A stretch of 64,000 nucleotides of DNA from Variovorax sp. N23. GTDB lineage: Bacteria; Pseudomonadota; Gammaproteobacteria; Burkholderiales; Burkholderiaceae_C. Shown here one piece after another: positions 16,180 to 25,707 of this stretch. Position numbers and translations under genes: made by a program. Position 1 is the first letter of the stretch. Each line of letters begins with the position of its first letter. The notes beneath the pieces are model-generated. The model made no database searches. It was not told where the DNA came from and worked only from the letters and a program-made list of their open reading frames with translations. Location of the stretch: the NCBI RefSeq assembly GCF_025486315.1, contig NZ_JAOOPY010000007.1, positions 62,001-126,000 on the forward strand, given 5' to 3'.

Positions 16180-17910
16180 ATGACGCTCCAACAAGTCGAA
16201 TCCGTCACACCGTTGCTCGAGGTGCGCGACCTGAATGTCTTCTTCCACGGATCGAGTGGCCCGATTCAGGCCGTGCGCGGTCTCGACCTGACGCTGCAGC
16301 GCGGCGAGACGGTTGCGCTGGTGGGCGAGTCGGGCTGCGGCAAGTCGACCACCGCACTCGCGTTGCTCCGGCTGCTTGCACCCGGTGCCGTGTTGCGCGG
16401 CAGTATCCACTTCGACGGACGCGACATCCTCGCGCTGTCGCCTGCCGAACTACGCGACGTGCGCGGCCGTGAGATCGCGATGATCTTCCAGGAGCCGATG
16501 ACCTCGCTGAACCCGGTGCACACCATCGGCGCGCAGATCGAGGAGATCCTGCGCCGGCACGAAAGGCTGTCGGCCCTCGCTGCTCGCAAGCGCGCCATCG
16601 AGCTGCTCGACCTCGTGCGCATCCCCGAGCCGCACCAGCGCATCGACGACCATCCGCACAACCTCTCGGGCGGCCAGCGCCAACGGGTGATGATTGCCAT
16701 GGCCGTGGCCTGCAAGCCGCGCCTGCTGGTGGCCGACGAGCCGACCACCGCGCTCGATGTGACCATCCAGGCGCAGATTCTCGAACTGCTCGACGGCCTG
16801 CGCCGCGATCTGGACATGGCGCTGTTGCTCATCACGCACGACCTGGGCCTCGTGGCCCAATGGGCCGACCGCGTGGCGGTGATGTATGGCGGGGAGAAGG
16901 TGGAGGAGGCGCCGACGTCGAAGCTCTTCGCCGCACCGTCCCACGCCTACACCCGCGGCCTGCTGGGCGCCTCGCTGCATGCCGGCAGCGCGCTCCACTA
17001 TGCCGACGCGCGCCTGCCGGAGATCCAGACACGCCTCGACCCCGTGACTGGTGTGCGCGACTTTGCCCTGCACGTGCCTGCGCCCGGTTCCACCGTGCGC
17101 GCCTTGCCCGTGCGGACTGCCGCTGGCGAGCCGCTGCTGTCGGTGCAGGACCTGCGCACCGACTACCCGAAACGCGGCGGCGGCGTGTTGCACGCGGTGG
17201 ACGGTGTGTCCTTCGATATCCGCGCGGGCGAGACCGTGGGGCTGGTGGGCGAGTCCGGTTGCGGCAAATCGACGCTGTCGCGGACGCTGCTGCGACTGGT
17301 GAACCCGGCGTCGGGCCGCATCGTGTTCGACGGCACCGACATCGCGCCGCTGTCCGAGAAGGCCCTCAAGCCGTGGCGCCGCCGTGTGCAGATGGTGTTC
17401 CAAGACCCGTACGCGTCGCTCAATCCGAGGCGCAGCGTGTTCGACATCATCGAGTCGGTGCTGAAGGTGCACGGCGTGTCCGACCGCGCGGAGCGGCGCA
17501 ACCGCATCGCTGCCATGCTGGAGCGCGTGGGCTTGCCGGTCGATGCAGGTCGGCGTTTTCCCAACGAGTTCTCGGGCGGGCAGCGCCAGCGCATCGGCAT
17601 CGCACGCGCCCTGGTGCTGCGGCCTTCGCTGATCGTGCTCGACGAGCCGGTGTCGGCGCTCGACGTATCCGTGCAGGCGCAGATCCTGAACCTGCTGGTC
17701 GAGTTGAAGGAGGACTTCGGCCTGTCGTACCTCTTTATCTCGCACGACCTCTCGGTGGTGCGCTACATCGCCGACCGTGTGATGGTGATGAACAAGGGAA
17801 AGATCGTCGAGACCGGCAGCCACCGCGACATCTGGGAGCGGCCGCAGCATCCGTACACGCGCAGCCTCATCGCAGCGGTGCCGGGGGCGGACCAGCGCAA
17901 GGCCGCCTGA
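16180..17910 (+). CDS. Double ABC ATPase, DppD-DppF fusion (GsiA-like)
   Basis: A 576-residue protein with two nucleotide-binding domains. Walker [10 protein letters not shown] occurs at about 49-57 and again at about 357-365. ABC signatures LSGGQRQR and FSGGQRQR lie near 162 and 464, and each half has a DEP(T/V) Walker B. In most Dpp/Opp systems the two ATPases are separate genes; a fused form is known in GsiA-type glutathione importers. The ATG at 16180, directly after the DppC stop, is chosen over an upstream in-frame ATG inside that gene. It powers the preceding permeases. The glutathione-importer likeness fits a sulfur-peptide substrate but is not proof. Confidence 0.92.
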   Translation: MTLQQVESVTPLLEVRDLNVFFHGSSGPIQAVRGLDLTLQRGETVALVGESGCGKSTTALALLRLLAPGAVLRGSIHFDGRDILALSPAELRDVRGREIAMIFQEPMTSLNPVHTIGAQIEEILRRHERLSALAARKRAIELLDLVRIPEPHQRIDDHPHNLSGGQRQRVMIAMAVACKPRLLVADEPTTALDVTIQAQILELLDGLRRDLDMALLLITHDLGLVAQWADRVAVMYGGEKVEEAPTSKLFAAPSHAYTRGLLGASLHAGSALHYADARLPEIQTRLDPVTGVRDFALHVPAPGSTVRALPVRTAAGEPLLSVQDLRTDYPKRGGGVLHAVDGVSFDIRAGETVGLVGESGCGKSTLSRTLLRLVNPASGRIVFDGTDIAPLSEKALKPWRRRVQMVFQDPYASLNPRRSVFDIIESVLKVHGVSDRAERRNRIAAMLERVGLPVDAGRRFPNEFSGGQRQRIGIARALVLRPSLIVLDEPVSALDVSVQAQILNLLVELKEDFGLSYLFISHDLSVVRYIADRVMVMNKGKIVETGSHRDIWERPQHPYTRSLIAAVPGADQRKAA

Positions 17911-17939
17911 TCGGCATTGGTGCACTCCAGGCGTCTCGC

Positions 17940-18236
17940 ATGCACAAGATCGATCTCAAAGCCGCTGCGTCAGCCCTCCCGCGCGCCTGGTCCTCGACCA
18001 TCGTGGGGAAGGCTGCCGGTGCGAACTTCAAAGTACTGCGCATGGACAGCGGTGCTTATCCAATCGAACGTCATGCGTTCGACGAAGCGCTGTTCGTGGT
18101 GGAGGGGAAAATGAACCTCGCCATTCAAGGTCATGTCGTCGCAGTGCGCGCAGGCGAAGTCTTCATCGTTCCTTCAGGGACCCCGCATGCGGTGGCGCCG
18201 GGCAGCAGCGGTACGCTGGTCATCATCGACAGGTAG
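17940..18236 (+). CDS. Small single-domain cupin protein
   Basis: A 98-residue cupin with the two conserved motifs: HAFDEALFVVEGKMNL with an early His and Glu, and VPSGTPHAV with the distal His. Such small cupins bind a metal or a small ligand, and many act as isomerases or accessory proteins. It begins 29 bases after the double ATPase and is the last gene of the plus-strand dioxygenase/ABC unit. No specific reaction can be assigned. Confidence 0.7.
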   Translation: MHKIDLKAAASALPRAWSSTIVGKAAGANFKVLRMDSGAYPIERHAFDEALFVVEGKMNLAIQGHVVAVRAGEVFIVPSGTPHAVAPGSSGTLVIIDR

Positions 18237-18308
18237 TCGCGAGAATATCTCTCTCAGGTAGTGCTCCATGCTGCACGGCGGGCCACGTCGAGCAAGGGGC
18301 AGGGTGCC

Positions 18309-19088
18309 CTACCGACCGGCCAGTACCGCTTCGGCCGTCTGGACGAATCCAGCACCGCCGGGACCTGCGGCGATCCAGTTGGGCCACGTGGGAATCTCGC
18401 TCAGGTACTCCCGTACGGTGCTCATGCCAACGGTATGGCGGAAGAAACCGAACATCGGCGCGTCATTGGTCGAATCGCCGGCGTAGAGCACTGCATCGCG
18501 CTGCGCATCGATGTCCACTCCATAGTTCTCCACCATCACACGCCGCGTCATCGCCAGCTTGTCATAGCCGCCCAACCAGCCGAGCACCCACAGGTTGTTG
18601 ACCGTGGCGTCCGCGCCTTCGGCGTGCAGTGCTTCGACCAGGTGCCGTGTCGCCGCCTTGTCCTGAGGCCGCGCAAAAGCCAGGCTGGTTTGGCGGAACG
18701 GTTGGTCGTCGGCATGCGTGGCTTCCGGAACACGGTGGCGCACGCTGTGGCCGATGGCCTCCAGCCGGCCGCGCATGGTCGCCAGTTGATCCGGTCCATG
18801 CCAGAACGTGCGCATCACGCCATGCCCGTCCGGCGTGCGCCGAAAGAACAGGCCCCCGTTCTCGCCGATCACGCCGTCCACTGGCCACATCCGCGCCATC
18901 TGGTCGCACCAGCCGGCGGGCGCGGCGGTGACGGGAATCACCTTGATGCCGGCGGCTTGCAGTTGCTCCAGGGCAGCGTAGGTTGCAGCGGACAGCCTGC
19001 CTTGGTGGGTCAGCGTCTCGTCCATGTCCGTCAGGACGAAGCGCACCGAGCGAAATGTCTCCGGCGGTGCCGCGGACAGTGCCTGCAT
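18309..19088 (-). CDS. HAD-superfamily (type IIB-like) phosphatase
   Basis: A 259-residue hydrolase. Motif I DMDETLT gives the nucleophile and acid Asp21 and Asp23, a Lys in GGYDKLAM near 177 is motif III, and GDSTND at 204-209 is motif IV. The cap between them resembles the IIB group that includes sugar-phosphate and mannosyl-3-phosphoglycerate phosphatases. The frame is open further upstream, but the Met at 19088 places motif I at the normal distance. It lies 50 bases after the SfnB/DszC-like gene and is the last gene of a long minus-strand operon. Its link to sulfur metabolism is unclear. Confidence 0.75.
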   Translation of the reverse strand: MQALSAAPPETFRSVRFVLTDMDETLTHQGRLSAATYAALEQLQAAGIKVIPVTAAPAGWCDQMARMWPVDGVIGENGGLFFRRTPDGHGVMRTFWHGPDQLATMRGRLEAIGHSVRHRVPEATHADDQPFRQTSLAFARPQDKAATRHLVEALHAEGADATVNNLWVLGWLGGYDKLAMTRRVMVENYGVDIDAQRDAVLYAGDSTNDAPMFGFFRHTVGMSTVREYLSEIPTWPNWIAAGPGGAGFVQTAEAVLAGR

Positions 19089-19138
19089 CTGTTTCTCCGT
19101 GGGTTCGCGTTCCGTCGACGCGTCAGCAGTTGCGCACA

Positions 19139-20431
19139 CTAGAACGACCCTGTCGTCGGCGGCCCTTCTGCCTTGAGATGCCAAGCCCCCGAAGCCGCCG
19201 CCTTCCATTGCCGCGGGTTGTGGTTGGCCACCGTGCGCGCATTGCGCCAGTGGCGGTCGATGTTGTGGCGGCGGTCGGTGGCTGACGCGCCGCCGACGTC
19301 GAAGGCCAGCTCGCTGGCGCGCAGCGCGGCTTCCACGGCGAAATACTGCGCCTGGGCCACCGCCACCGAGGCTTCGGTCAGCGCGGCGTTGCTGAGGTCA
19401 TCCGCCCAGGCGGCGTCGATCGCGTCGGCGGCGCGCAGCACGGTGGCTTCGGCGGCGTAGGCCTGCGATGCGATCTGGCCCACGGTTTCCTGCACGTAGG
19501 GGTCGTCGACCGACCGGCTGGCGCTGCTGTGCCGGATCGGCCGCGCATGCTCCCGCGCAAACTGCACCGCGTCGTGCAGGGCGTTGCGCGCGATGCCGGC
19601 TTCCACGGCCGCCAGGAACAGTTGGAACAGCGGATACACGGGGTTGCGCCGGTCGCGCGGGATGTAGTTCGGCCGGATCTCGTCGGCTTCGACGACCGTG
19701 TCGTGAAAGCGCGTGGTGCCGCTGGCGGTCAGGCGTTGCCCGATTGTGTCGAAGTCGTCGATCAGCTCCACGCCCGCGCGCTCGCGCGGCACGGTGAAGG
19801 CGGTCTCCTTGCCCTCGTCGTCGAGCGCGATGGAGCTGATCCAGTCGGCGTACAGGGCGCCGGTGCTGTAGTACTTGGTGCCGGTGACGCGAAACTGCGC
19901 ACCGTCGCGCCGGATGCGGGCGCTGACGGCGCCGTGGGCGCCGCCGCGTTCGAGGCCGCCGTTACCGAAGATGTCCCCGGCCAGCAGGCGCGCGAAGCCA
20001 CGCTGGCGTTCGGCCTCGCTGCCGGAGAACAGCAGGCTTTCGACGGTGCCGAAGTTGGGCCGCAGCGCCTGCGCGATGTTGGAGTCCACCGCCGACAGGT
20101 CGATCACGAAGCGAATGACGTCGTGCACCGACCCGCCTGGCCCACCGTAGGCCTTTGGGATGCGGAAGGTGAGCAGGCCGGCCTCGGCGATGCGGCGCAC
20201 CAGCGCATAGGGCAGCTCGCGCGCCTGTTCGCGCTCGGCGGCTTCCCTGCCGATCTCGGGCAGCAGCACGGCTGCGCGAGCGAACAGTTCGGCGGCATCG
20301 GCGGCAGCGGGCGCGCTGTTGCGACGCGGTGCGGGGTGAGGATTCGAGGGGATGGGGGAGGGTTCGGCGATCGGGGAGGCGGTGCCGGCGACAGCGTGGT
20401 TCACGCGCTCGGCTTCGGTGTGGAGAGACAT
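19139..20431 (-). CDS. SfnB/DszC-like flavin-dependent monooxygenase (acyl-CoA dehydrogenase fold)
   Basis: A 430-residue protein of the acyl-CoA dehydrogenase fold, in the branch containing SfnB and dibenzothiophene monooxygenase DszC. Marks include FGNGGLERGG, GTKYYSTGALYADW, ASGTTRFHDTVVE and the C-terminal DRHWRNART segment. Members use reduced flavin and O2 to oxidise organosulfur compounds and lack dehydrogenase chemistry. In the C-terminal motif, where relatives read HTxH, this one reads VANH, so one of the two expected His residues is missing and the substrate may differ. The ATG at 20431 is chosen over an upstream TTG. It shares a minus-strand operon with a DszB-like desulfinase and an amidase. 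Confidence 0.85.
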   Translation of the reverse strand: MSLHTEAERVNHAVAGTASPIAEPSPIPSNPHPAPRRNSAPAAADAAELFARAAVLLPEIGREAAEREQARELPYALVRRIAEAGLLTFRIPKAYGGPGGSVHDVIRFVIDLSAVDSNIAQALRPNFGTVESLLFSGSEAERQRGFARLLAGDIFGNGGLERGGAHGAVSARIRRDGAQFRVTGTKYYSTGALYADWISSIALDDEGKETAFTVPRERAGVELIDDFDTIGQRLTASGTTRFHDTVVEADEIRPNYIPRDRRNPVYPLFQLFLAAVEAGIARNALHDAVQFAREHARPIRHSSASRSVDDPYVQETVGQIASQAYAAEATVLRAADAIDAAWADDLSNAALTEASVAVAQAQYFAVEAALRASELAFDVGGASATDRRHNIDRHWRNARTVANHNPRQWKAAASGAWHLKAEGPPTTGSF

Positions 20432-20532
20432 GGGGTTCCTGGGGGCGAGCCCCAAATCGTAGGTCGTCGACGTCCGATCGTTTAGCAGGAATCAGGATAA
20501 GTAAATGCGGGGAGCGTGCTGGCGCGGCCGGG

Positions 20533-21426
20533 TCAGGGTGCGGTCTTTGGCGCGAGCAGTTCGTCCAGATAGGCGGCCACGGTGCGCGGCGGGCGGCCGA
20601 GCACCTGCGTCACGGTGTCGGTCGTGCCGGCCGCTTCACCGGCGCCGATCAGGCGAGCGAACTGCGCGTGGACTTCGGCGATGTAGGGCGAAGGCGCCTG
20701 TGCGATGCGCTCGCGTTGCGCCTGCGCCGACAAGGGCACGGCCGCGATGGGCCGTCCGGTGATCCGCGCGGCGATCCGGGCGATCTCGCGGTAGCCCACG
20801 GCCTCGGCGCCGGTCAGCACCCAGGGCGCCGAGGCGTCGCCTGACTCGGCTGTCGATTCGTACAAGGCCTCCACTGCCACGTCCGCGATGTCGCGTGCAT
20901 CGATGAAGGCGACTTGCGGATCGCCCGGTGGCGCCTGAAGCACGTCGCCGGCCGCGAGCTCTGCGGGCACGCGCGCGAGCATCACCTGCAGCCATGCGTT
21001 GGGCCGCAACACGCGGTGCGCGATGCCCGAGCGATGCAAGGACGCCTCGATCTGTGCATGCGCATCGCCCGACAGCGAGCGGCCCGGCGGCTCGAGGGTC
21101 CAGTGAGATCCCGACAGCTTGACGATGCGGCGAACCCCGGCGGCCGCGGCGGCTTCGATGACGGCAATCTGTTCGGTGGCCAACGTGGGCGTGATCGGCG
21201 ACAGCAGGAACAGGTGGGTGCTGCCGTCCAGCGCCCGGCGCAACGCGTCGGCGTCGCCGAAGTCGCCGATGGCAGCTTCGACACCCTGGTCGCGCCATGC
21301 TGGCGCCAGGGCGTGCTGGCGGGTGAGCGCGCGAACGTGCGCACCGCGCGCAAGCAGCCGGGGCAACAGCAGCCGGCCCAGACGCCCGGACGCGCCCGTC
21401 ACGAGAATACGGGGCGCCGCGCTCAC
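20533..21426 (-). CDS. NmrA/SDR-type NAD(P)-binding protein
   Basis: A 297-residue atypical short-chain dehydrogenase. The N-terminal GASGRLGRLL (from about residue 11) binds NAD(P), followed by a GDFGDADALRRALDGS segment and SPITPT, as in NmrA-like or quinone-reductase-like proteins. The usual YxxxK catalytic pair is not clear, so it could be a redox sensor or a quinone/flavin-type reductase. The GTG start at 21426 overlaps the stop of the desulfinase gene (GTGA), which indicates coupling. A reductase supplying the operon's flavin enzymes is a speculative role. Confidence 0.75.
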   Translation of the reverse strand: MSAAPRILVTGASGRLGRLLLPRLLARGAHVRALTRQHALAPAWRDQGVEAAIGDFGDADALRRALDGSTHLFLLSPITPTLATEQIAVIEAAAAAGVRRIVKLSGSHWTLEPPGRSLSGDAHAQIEASLHRSGIAHRVLRPNAWLQVMLARVPAELAAGDVLQAPPGDPQVAFIDARDIADVAVEALYESTAESGDASAPWVLTGAEAVGYREIARIAARITGRPIAAVPLSAQAQRERIAQAPSPYIAEVHAQFARLIGAGEAAGTTDTVTQVLGRPPRTVAAYLDELLAPKTAP

Positions 21427-22514
21427 GCGGCGGCCGCCACTGATTCGAGCGCGGGCTTCTGCGCGCCTTGCGCCTGCAGTGCACGCAGCGGCGCCGAGTC
21501 GACCCAGGCGCCGAGGTCGAAGTCGGCTGGCAGAAACCCCCATGCCAGCAGGAAGTCCTTGAAGTGCCCGATCGCTTCGACCAGGGGTGCTTCCAGCCCG
21601 ATGTGCAAGTGACGGTGCACATCGGGGCCGTTCGACGCCAGCACCGCGTCTTCACTGGTGGCGATTTCGCGGGCCACGAAGCGAACGGTCTCGTCGGGGT
21701 GCGCTTCGGCCCAGCGGCCTGCGCGCGCGACCACGTCGAGCAGCCGCACCACCAGGTCCGGGCGCTGCTGCGACAACGCGTCGTCGACCGTCAGCACGCG
21801 CGGCGTGCCGTTGTTGATGCGCACCTTCGGGTCGGGATGGTTGCCGAACTCGGCCACCACCTGCGCCCCGATGAGGTTGGCGACGACGACGCCTTCCGCG
21901 CCCTTGACGAAGATCGCGTCCGCCTCGCCGCGCACCAGCGCATCCACCTCGCGGAAGTACGGATGCCGCCGCCGCAGCCCGAACAGGCTGGGCTCGCCCT
22001 GCGCGACGATCACGGACTCCTCGATCGGCAGGTCGACCAGCGTCAGGTCAGCAGTCGTGAGCCCGGCCAACGACAGCCCGGACACCACGCCCTTCAATGC
22101 CGTGGCGCGATGGAAGTCGATCAGGTCATTGACGCGTCGCGGCACCGCGAAGCGCTTGCCGGCCAGATGCTCGAGCGACGAGATACCGCGGCCCGGCAAC
22201 GTGACGATGGCCTGGAATTCGTCGGTCCAGGTGATGGCGACGAGCCGTGTGGCGCGCCCGTTCGACCGCGCCCAGATCGGCGGGATGTTGCCGCCCTGGC
22301 GAAAGGACCAGGCCAGGTGATGGTCGAAGTGACTCTCGCGAATGCTGCGGTCCTTCGAGTCGATGATCGACTCGACGGCGATGCCTTCCTCGGCGAAGGT
22401 CTCCGCCAGCCAGCCCTGGCGCGCGGCGATGCCCAGCGGCGAGGGCACCGGGCAGCGGGTGTACCAGAGCACGTCGGGGCTTGTTGTGGAAGCTGGAGAT
22501 GCGGTGGTGGACAT
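21423..22514 (-). CDS. DszB-like sulfinate desulfinase (periplasmic-binding-protein fold, no signal peptide)
   Basis: A 363-residue protein resembling the sulfonate/nitrate binding-protein fold but without a signal peptide. It resembles DszB, the 2'-hydroxybiphenyl-2-sulfinate desulfinase that releases sulfite. YTRCPVP gives Cys21, matching DszB YSNCPVP and its active Cys27. His62 and Arg72 with RQGGNIPP match DszB His60 and Arg70 with RFGGEIPP, at the identical 10-residue spacing. I matched these from memory of the family. It lies 18 bases after a binding-protein gene, overlaps the NmrA-type gene, and is two genes from a DszC/SfnB-like enzyme. A cytoplasmic binding-protein homologue used for thiamine-precursor synthesis is the main alternative. 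Confidence 0.72.
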   Translation of the reverse strand: MSTTASPASTTSPDVLWYTRCPVPSPLGIAARQGWLAETFAEEGIAVESIIDSKDRSIRESHFDHHLAWSFRQGGNIPPIWARSNGRATRLVAITWTDEFQAIVTLPGRGISSLEHLAGKRFAVPRRVNDLIDFHRATALKGVVSGLSLAGLTTADLTLVDLPIEESVIVAQGEPSLFGLRRRHPYFREVDALVRGEADAIFVKGAEGVVVANLIGAQVVAEFGNHPDPKVRINNGTPRVLTVDDALSQQRPDLVVRLLDVVARAGRWAEAHPDETVRFVAREIATSEDAVLASNGPDVHRHLHIGLEAPLVEAIGHFKDFLLAWGFLPADFDLGAWVDSAPLRALQAQGAQKPALESVAAAA

Positions 22515-22532
22515 GGGATGTTCTCCGATCGT

Positions 22533-24173
22533 TCAGGCGCCGATCCAGGCGCCCGCCAGGTTGCCGGCGATGCCGTCGGCGCTCACCGTGTGGCCGCGCA
22601 CGCGGCGATCGGCGATGGTGTAGTTGTCGAGTGCCAGCAGCGTGATGTCGGGCAGGTCGCGCACGATGTGGCGCTGGAACTCGGCAAAGGCCTGTCGGCG
22701 CAAGCCTTCGTCCACCTCGACCGCGGCGGCCTCGAGGAGCCGGTCGACCTCGGGGTTGCTGTAGCCCGAGCCGTTGGAGAAGGGCAGGCCCTTCTTGAAG
22801 TTCTTCGACCAGTAGAGCCGCTGGATGCCGACGGTCGGGTCGAAGGTGTTGCTCATCACGCTCACATGCAGGTCGAAGGCACGGTCGGCGTACACGCGCT
22901 TGACGTAGGTCGCGAAGTCCTGCGAGTTGATGGTCACCTCGATGCCGATGCGGCCGAGACTCTGCTTCAGGTACTCCGCGGTGCGCTGCCCGCCCTCGTT
23001 GGGAATCGGCGTCAATGCGAGCTTCAGCCGCAGGTTGGCGCCGGCCTTGCCGCGCGTGAGACCGGCGGCGTCGAGCAGCGCCTCGGCCTGCTTCGTGTCG
23101 TACGGCAGAACCGGCAGGTCGGGCACGTAGTACTTCTTGAGAGCGGGATGTACCGGCCCGGGAATGAGCTGCCCCTGGCCGTACCACACGGTCTTCTGCA
23201 CCACCTGCCGGTTTATGGCGTGCGCGATAGCCTGGCGCACCCGCAGATCCTGCAGCGCCGGGTTCTCGAGATTGAACTCGACGCGCGAAACGTTGTTGAT
23301 GTATTGGTAGCCGTTGGGCTCGAACACCAGGTTCGGCTTGGCGCGCAGCCGTTCCACGTCACCCAGCGGCACTGGTGTGCCGGGGGCGAGGTGTACCTCA
23401 CCCTTCTCGATGGCCGCTGCGCGCGCCGCCGCATCGGGAATGAACCGCACGATGAGCCGGTCGACATAGGGGCGCGGCGCGTCCCAGTAGTTCGGGTTGC
23501 GCTCGTAGGTCACGTGGCTGCCGCGCACCCACTCCTTGAAGATAAACGGCCCGGTGCCGATGGGCGCGTTGTTGGCCGGGTTGGCGTCGGCCTTGCCGTT
23601 CTCGTAGAGATGCTTCGGCACGATCGGCGACTCGGAGGCCGAGAGCGCGGTGATCAGGTAGGGCACCGGCTTCGACAGCACCAGCACGGCGGTGAACTCG
23701 TCCGGCGTGCGCACCTCGGCCACGCTGGAAAACGTGGCGCGCCCGCGCGGGTGGTACTGCTTGAGCAGGCCGATGGAGTGCGCGACGTCGGCCGAGGTGA
23801 AGGGTTTGCCGTCGTGCCACTTCACGCCGCGGCGCAGCGTGAAGGTGTATTGCAGGCCGTCGCTGCTCACCGACCAGGCGGTGGCCAACTGCGGCTGCGG
23901 CGCCAGGTCGAAGTCGTAGCGCAGCAGTCCCTCGGTGACCTTGGCCGAGACCAGCACCGACGCGCCGGCCGAATGCGCGATGGTGGTGAGCGTCGGTGGC
24001 TCGGGGTCGATCAGGACGGTGAGCGTGCCGCCGCGCACCGGGGCGCCGAGGGCGTCGGCTGCAGATGCCGGCGGTCCTTGGGCCCACACTGATTCCAGGC
24101 CTGCCAGACCGGCGAGGCCGAGGCTCGCGCTGCCCTGCAGGAAGACCCGGCGACCGATGGCGTTCCGGCTCAT
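22533..24173 (-). CDS. Peptide-type ABC substrate-binding protein (SBP family 5), Tat-exported
   Basis: A 546-residue family-5 binding protein. The signal peptide has a twin-arginine motif (GRRVFLQG, RR at 8-9). The mature part shows FTLRRGVKWHDGKPFTSADV, APIGTGPFIFKEW and FDPTVGVQRLYWSKNF. These features recur in three other binding proteins of this window (25708-27315, 55738-57339, 57398-58999), so they form one local subfamily. Ligands of the family are peptides, glutathione and similar. Its ATG overlaps the amidase stop and the DszB-like gene follows 18 bases later. No permease is in the operon. Confidence 0.92.
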   Translation of the reverse strand: MSRNAIGRRVFLQGSASLGLAGLAGLESVWAQGPPASAADALGAPVRGGTLTVLIDPEPPTLTTIAHSAGASVLVSAKVTEGLLRYDFDLAPQPQLATAWSVSSDGLQYTFTLRRGVKWHDGKPFTSADVAHSIGLLKQYHPRGRATFSSVAEVRTPDEFTAVLVLSKPVPYLITALSASESPIVPKHLYENGKADANPANNAPIGTGPFIFKEWVRGSHVTYERNPNYWDAPRPYVDRLIVRFIPDAAARAAAIEKGEVHLAPGTPVPLGDVERLRAKPNLVFEPNGYQYINNVSRVEFNLENPALQDLRVRQAIAHAINRQVVQKTVWYGQGQLIPGPVHPALKKYYVPDLPVLPYDTKQAEALLDAAGLTRGKAGANLRLKLALTPIPNEGGQRTAEYLKQSLGRIGIEVTINSQDFATYVKRVYADRAFDLHVSVMSNTFDPTVGIQRLYWSKNFKKGLPFSNGSGYSNPEVDRLLEAAAVEVDEGLRRQAFAEFQRHIVRDLPDITLLALDNYTIADRRVRGHTVSADGIAGNLAGAWIGA

Positions 24174-25702
24174 GGCTGCGACGCCTCGTTCGCCGGGGCC
24201 GTGTCATACCCGGGTGGCGCCACGAAGCCGCCGTACACCTGCTCGAGCAGGTGCGCGAAGGCGATGGTCGTCCGGTCTTCGAGGTACGGCCCCACGGCCT
24301 GCACGCTCACCGGCAGGCCGTCTGAGTCCAGACCGACCGGAAAGCTCGTGGCCGGCAGGCCGGGCAGCACCGGCAGGCCTGCCCAATGGAACAGATCGAG
24401 AAAGCGCACCTCGCGTGTGCCGTCGTCGAACGCGATGGGGTAGGTGCGCGCGTCCTTCGGATCGCTGTGGTTGTGGCGGAAGGCGGGTAGCGGCGCTACC
24501 GGTGTCACGACCACGTCGAAGGCGTCGAAGAAGCGCTCCCACTGGTGGCGCAGCACATGGCGCGCCTCGTTGTCGCGCAGCCATTCGGTGTGCCGCAGCG
24601 TCGACGCGCGCAGCCACGCCGCGTCGGCGCTGTCGTCGTCGGGTGACAGCGCTTCGAGCCGCTTCTGCGCCGCATCGCTCAGCGCCGGCGGCGAGGCGAG
24701 CGACGAGCCCAGCAGGCTGCGGTAGAGGCGGTGCGACTGCGCGAGATCGGGCAGCAGCCCTGGTGTCAGTTCCGAGGGACGGCTCACCTGCACGCCCTGC
24801 GTGCGCAGGCGCTCCACCACGCGCTCGACCACCAGCGCCTCGTGCAGGCTGCGCGGGCTGCCGGGCCATTGGTCGATCACCAGCACGCGGAAGTCCTTGA
24901 GCTGCGTGTGGCGTGCGGGCGGTAGGTTCGCCTTCCAGGCCTTCGCGGCCAGCGGCTCGAGGTTGAGCAGCAGGTCCAGTGCGAGTTCCAGGTCAGCCGC
25001 GGTGCGCGCCAGCGGGCCGGCAACGGTCAGGTCGCGGTCGGCCCGGCGGCCCGACGGCACGCCGGTTCCGCCCAGCGCGACCAGCCCCACCGTCGGCTTG
25101 TGGCCGTACACGCCGGTGAAGTGCGCCGGGATGCGGATCGAGCCGCCGATGTCGGTGCCCAGCTCCAGCGCCACGTAGCCTGCCGCGAGCGCTGCGGCCG
25201 AGCCGCCCGAGGAGCCGCCCGGCGTGCGCGTGGTGTCCCATGGATTGCTGCTCACGCCGTAGATCGCGTTGTAGCTCTGCAGGTCGGCCAGCGCGAGCGG
25301 TACGTTGCTCTTGCCGACGATCACCGCGCCGGCCCGCCGCAGCGCGGCCACGGCCAAGGCGTCGTGCGCGGCCACGTTGTCCGCATAGTCCGGGTTGCCG
25401 CTGCTGGTGACGAAGCCGGCCACGTCGAAGGATTCCTTGACCGTGATCGGCACGCCCAGCAGCGGCCGGCGTTCGCCCCGCGCGAGTGCGGCATCCGCCT
25501 CCCGGGCGGCCGCACGGGCGGCCTCGTCGTTGCGCACGACCACGGCGTTGATGTCGCGGTCGAAGCGGTCGATGCGCGCAAGCACGTGTTCGAGCAGTTC
25601 GGCAGCCGTCACACGGCCGGCGGCCAGCGCCTCGGCCTGTTCGCGTGCGCTCGCGAAGGTCAGGGACTCCAGAAGGGCGTGTGGCAGGGTGTGCGTCATC
25701 AT
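24170..25702 (-). CDS. Amidase-signature family amidohydrolase
   Basis: A 510-residue amidase-signature enzyme. The Ser-cisSer-Lys triad is visible as Lys89 (ITVKESFD), Ser164 (GGSSGGSAA) and Ser188 (GTDIGGSIR), with the 24-residue spacing between the serines that is normal for the family. It hydrolyses an amide bond to a carboxylate and an amine; no signal peptide, so cytoplasmic. It sits between two binding-protein genes (5 bases after one, ATGA overlap with the next) and upstream of the desulfinase. That suggests the imported compound is an amide, possibly an N-acyl or carboxamide organosulfur compound. The start MM at 25702 follows the upstream stop directly. Confidence 0.92.
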   Translation of the reverse strand: MMTHTLPHALLESLTFASAREQAEALAAGRVTAAELLEHVLARIDRFDRDINAVVVRNDEAARAAAREADAALARGERRPLLGVPITVKESFDVAGFVTSSGNPDYADNVAAHDALAVAALRRAGAVIVGKSNVPLALADLQSYNAIYGVSSNPWDTTRTPGGSSGGSAAALAAGYVALELGTDIGGSIRIPAHFTGVYGHKPTVGLVALGGTGVPSGRRADRDLTVAGPLARTAADLELALDLLLNLEPLAAKAWKANLPPARHTQLKDFRVLVIDQWPGSPRSLHEALVVERVVERLRTQGVQVSRPSELTPGLLPDLAQSHRLYRSLLGSSLASPPALSDAAQKRLEALSPDDDSADAAWLRASTLRHTEWLRDNEARHVLRHQWERFFDAFDVVVTPVAPLPAFRHNHSDPKDARTYPIAFDDGTREVRFLDLFHWAGLPVLPGLPATSFPVGLDSDGLPVSVQAVGPYLEDRTTIAFAHLLEQVYGGFVAPPGYDTAPANEASQP

Positions 25703-25707
25703 GGCGT

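Noticed and set aside
19139..20431. Acyl-CoA dehydrogenase of fatty-acid metabolism
   Set aside because: The RHWRNART-type C-terminus and sulfur-gene neighbourhood fit the SfnB/DszC branch, and no beta-oxidation genes are near.
21423..22514. Ordinary secreted sulfonate-binding protein
   Set aside because: No signal peptide is present, and the Cys, His and Arg positions match DszB. I kept the desulfinase call with moderate confidence.
21468..24092. An 874-codon plus-strand open frame
   Set aside because: Antisense to the desulfinase and binding-protein genes, whose families are clear. No motif or start signal supports it.
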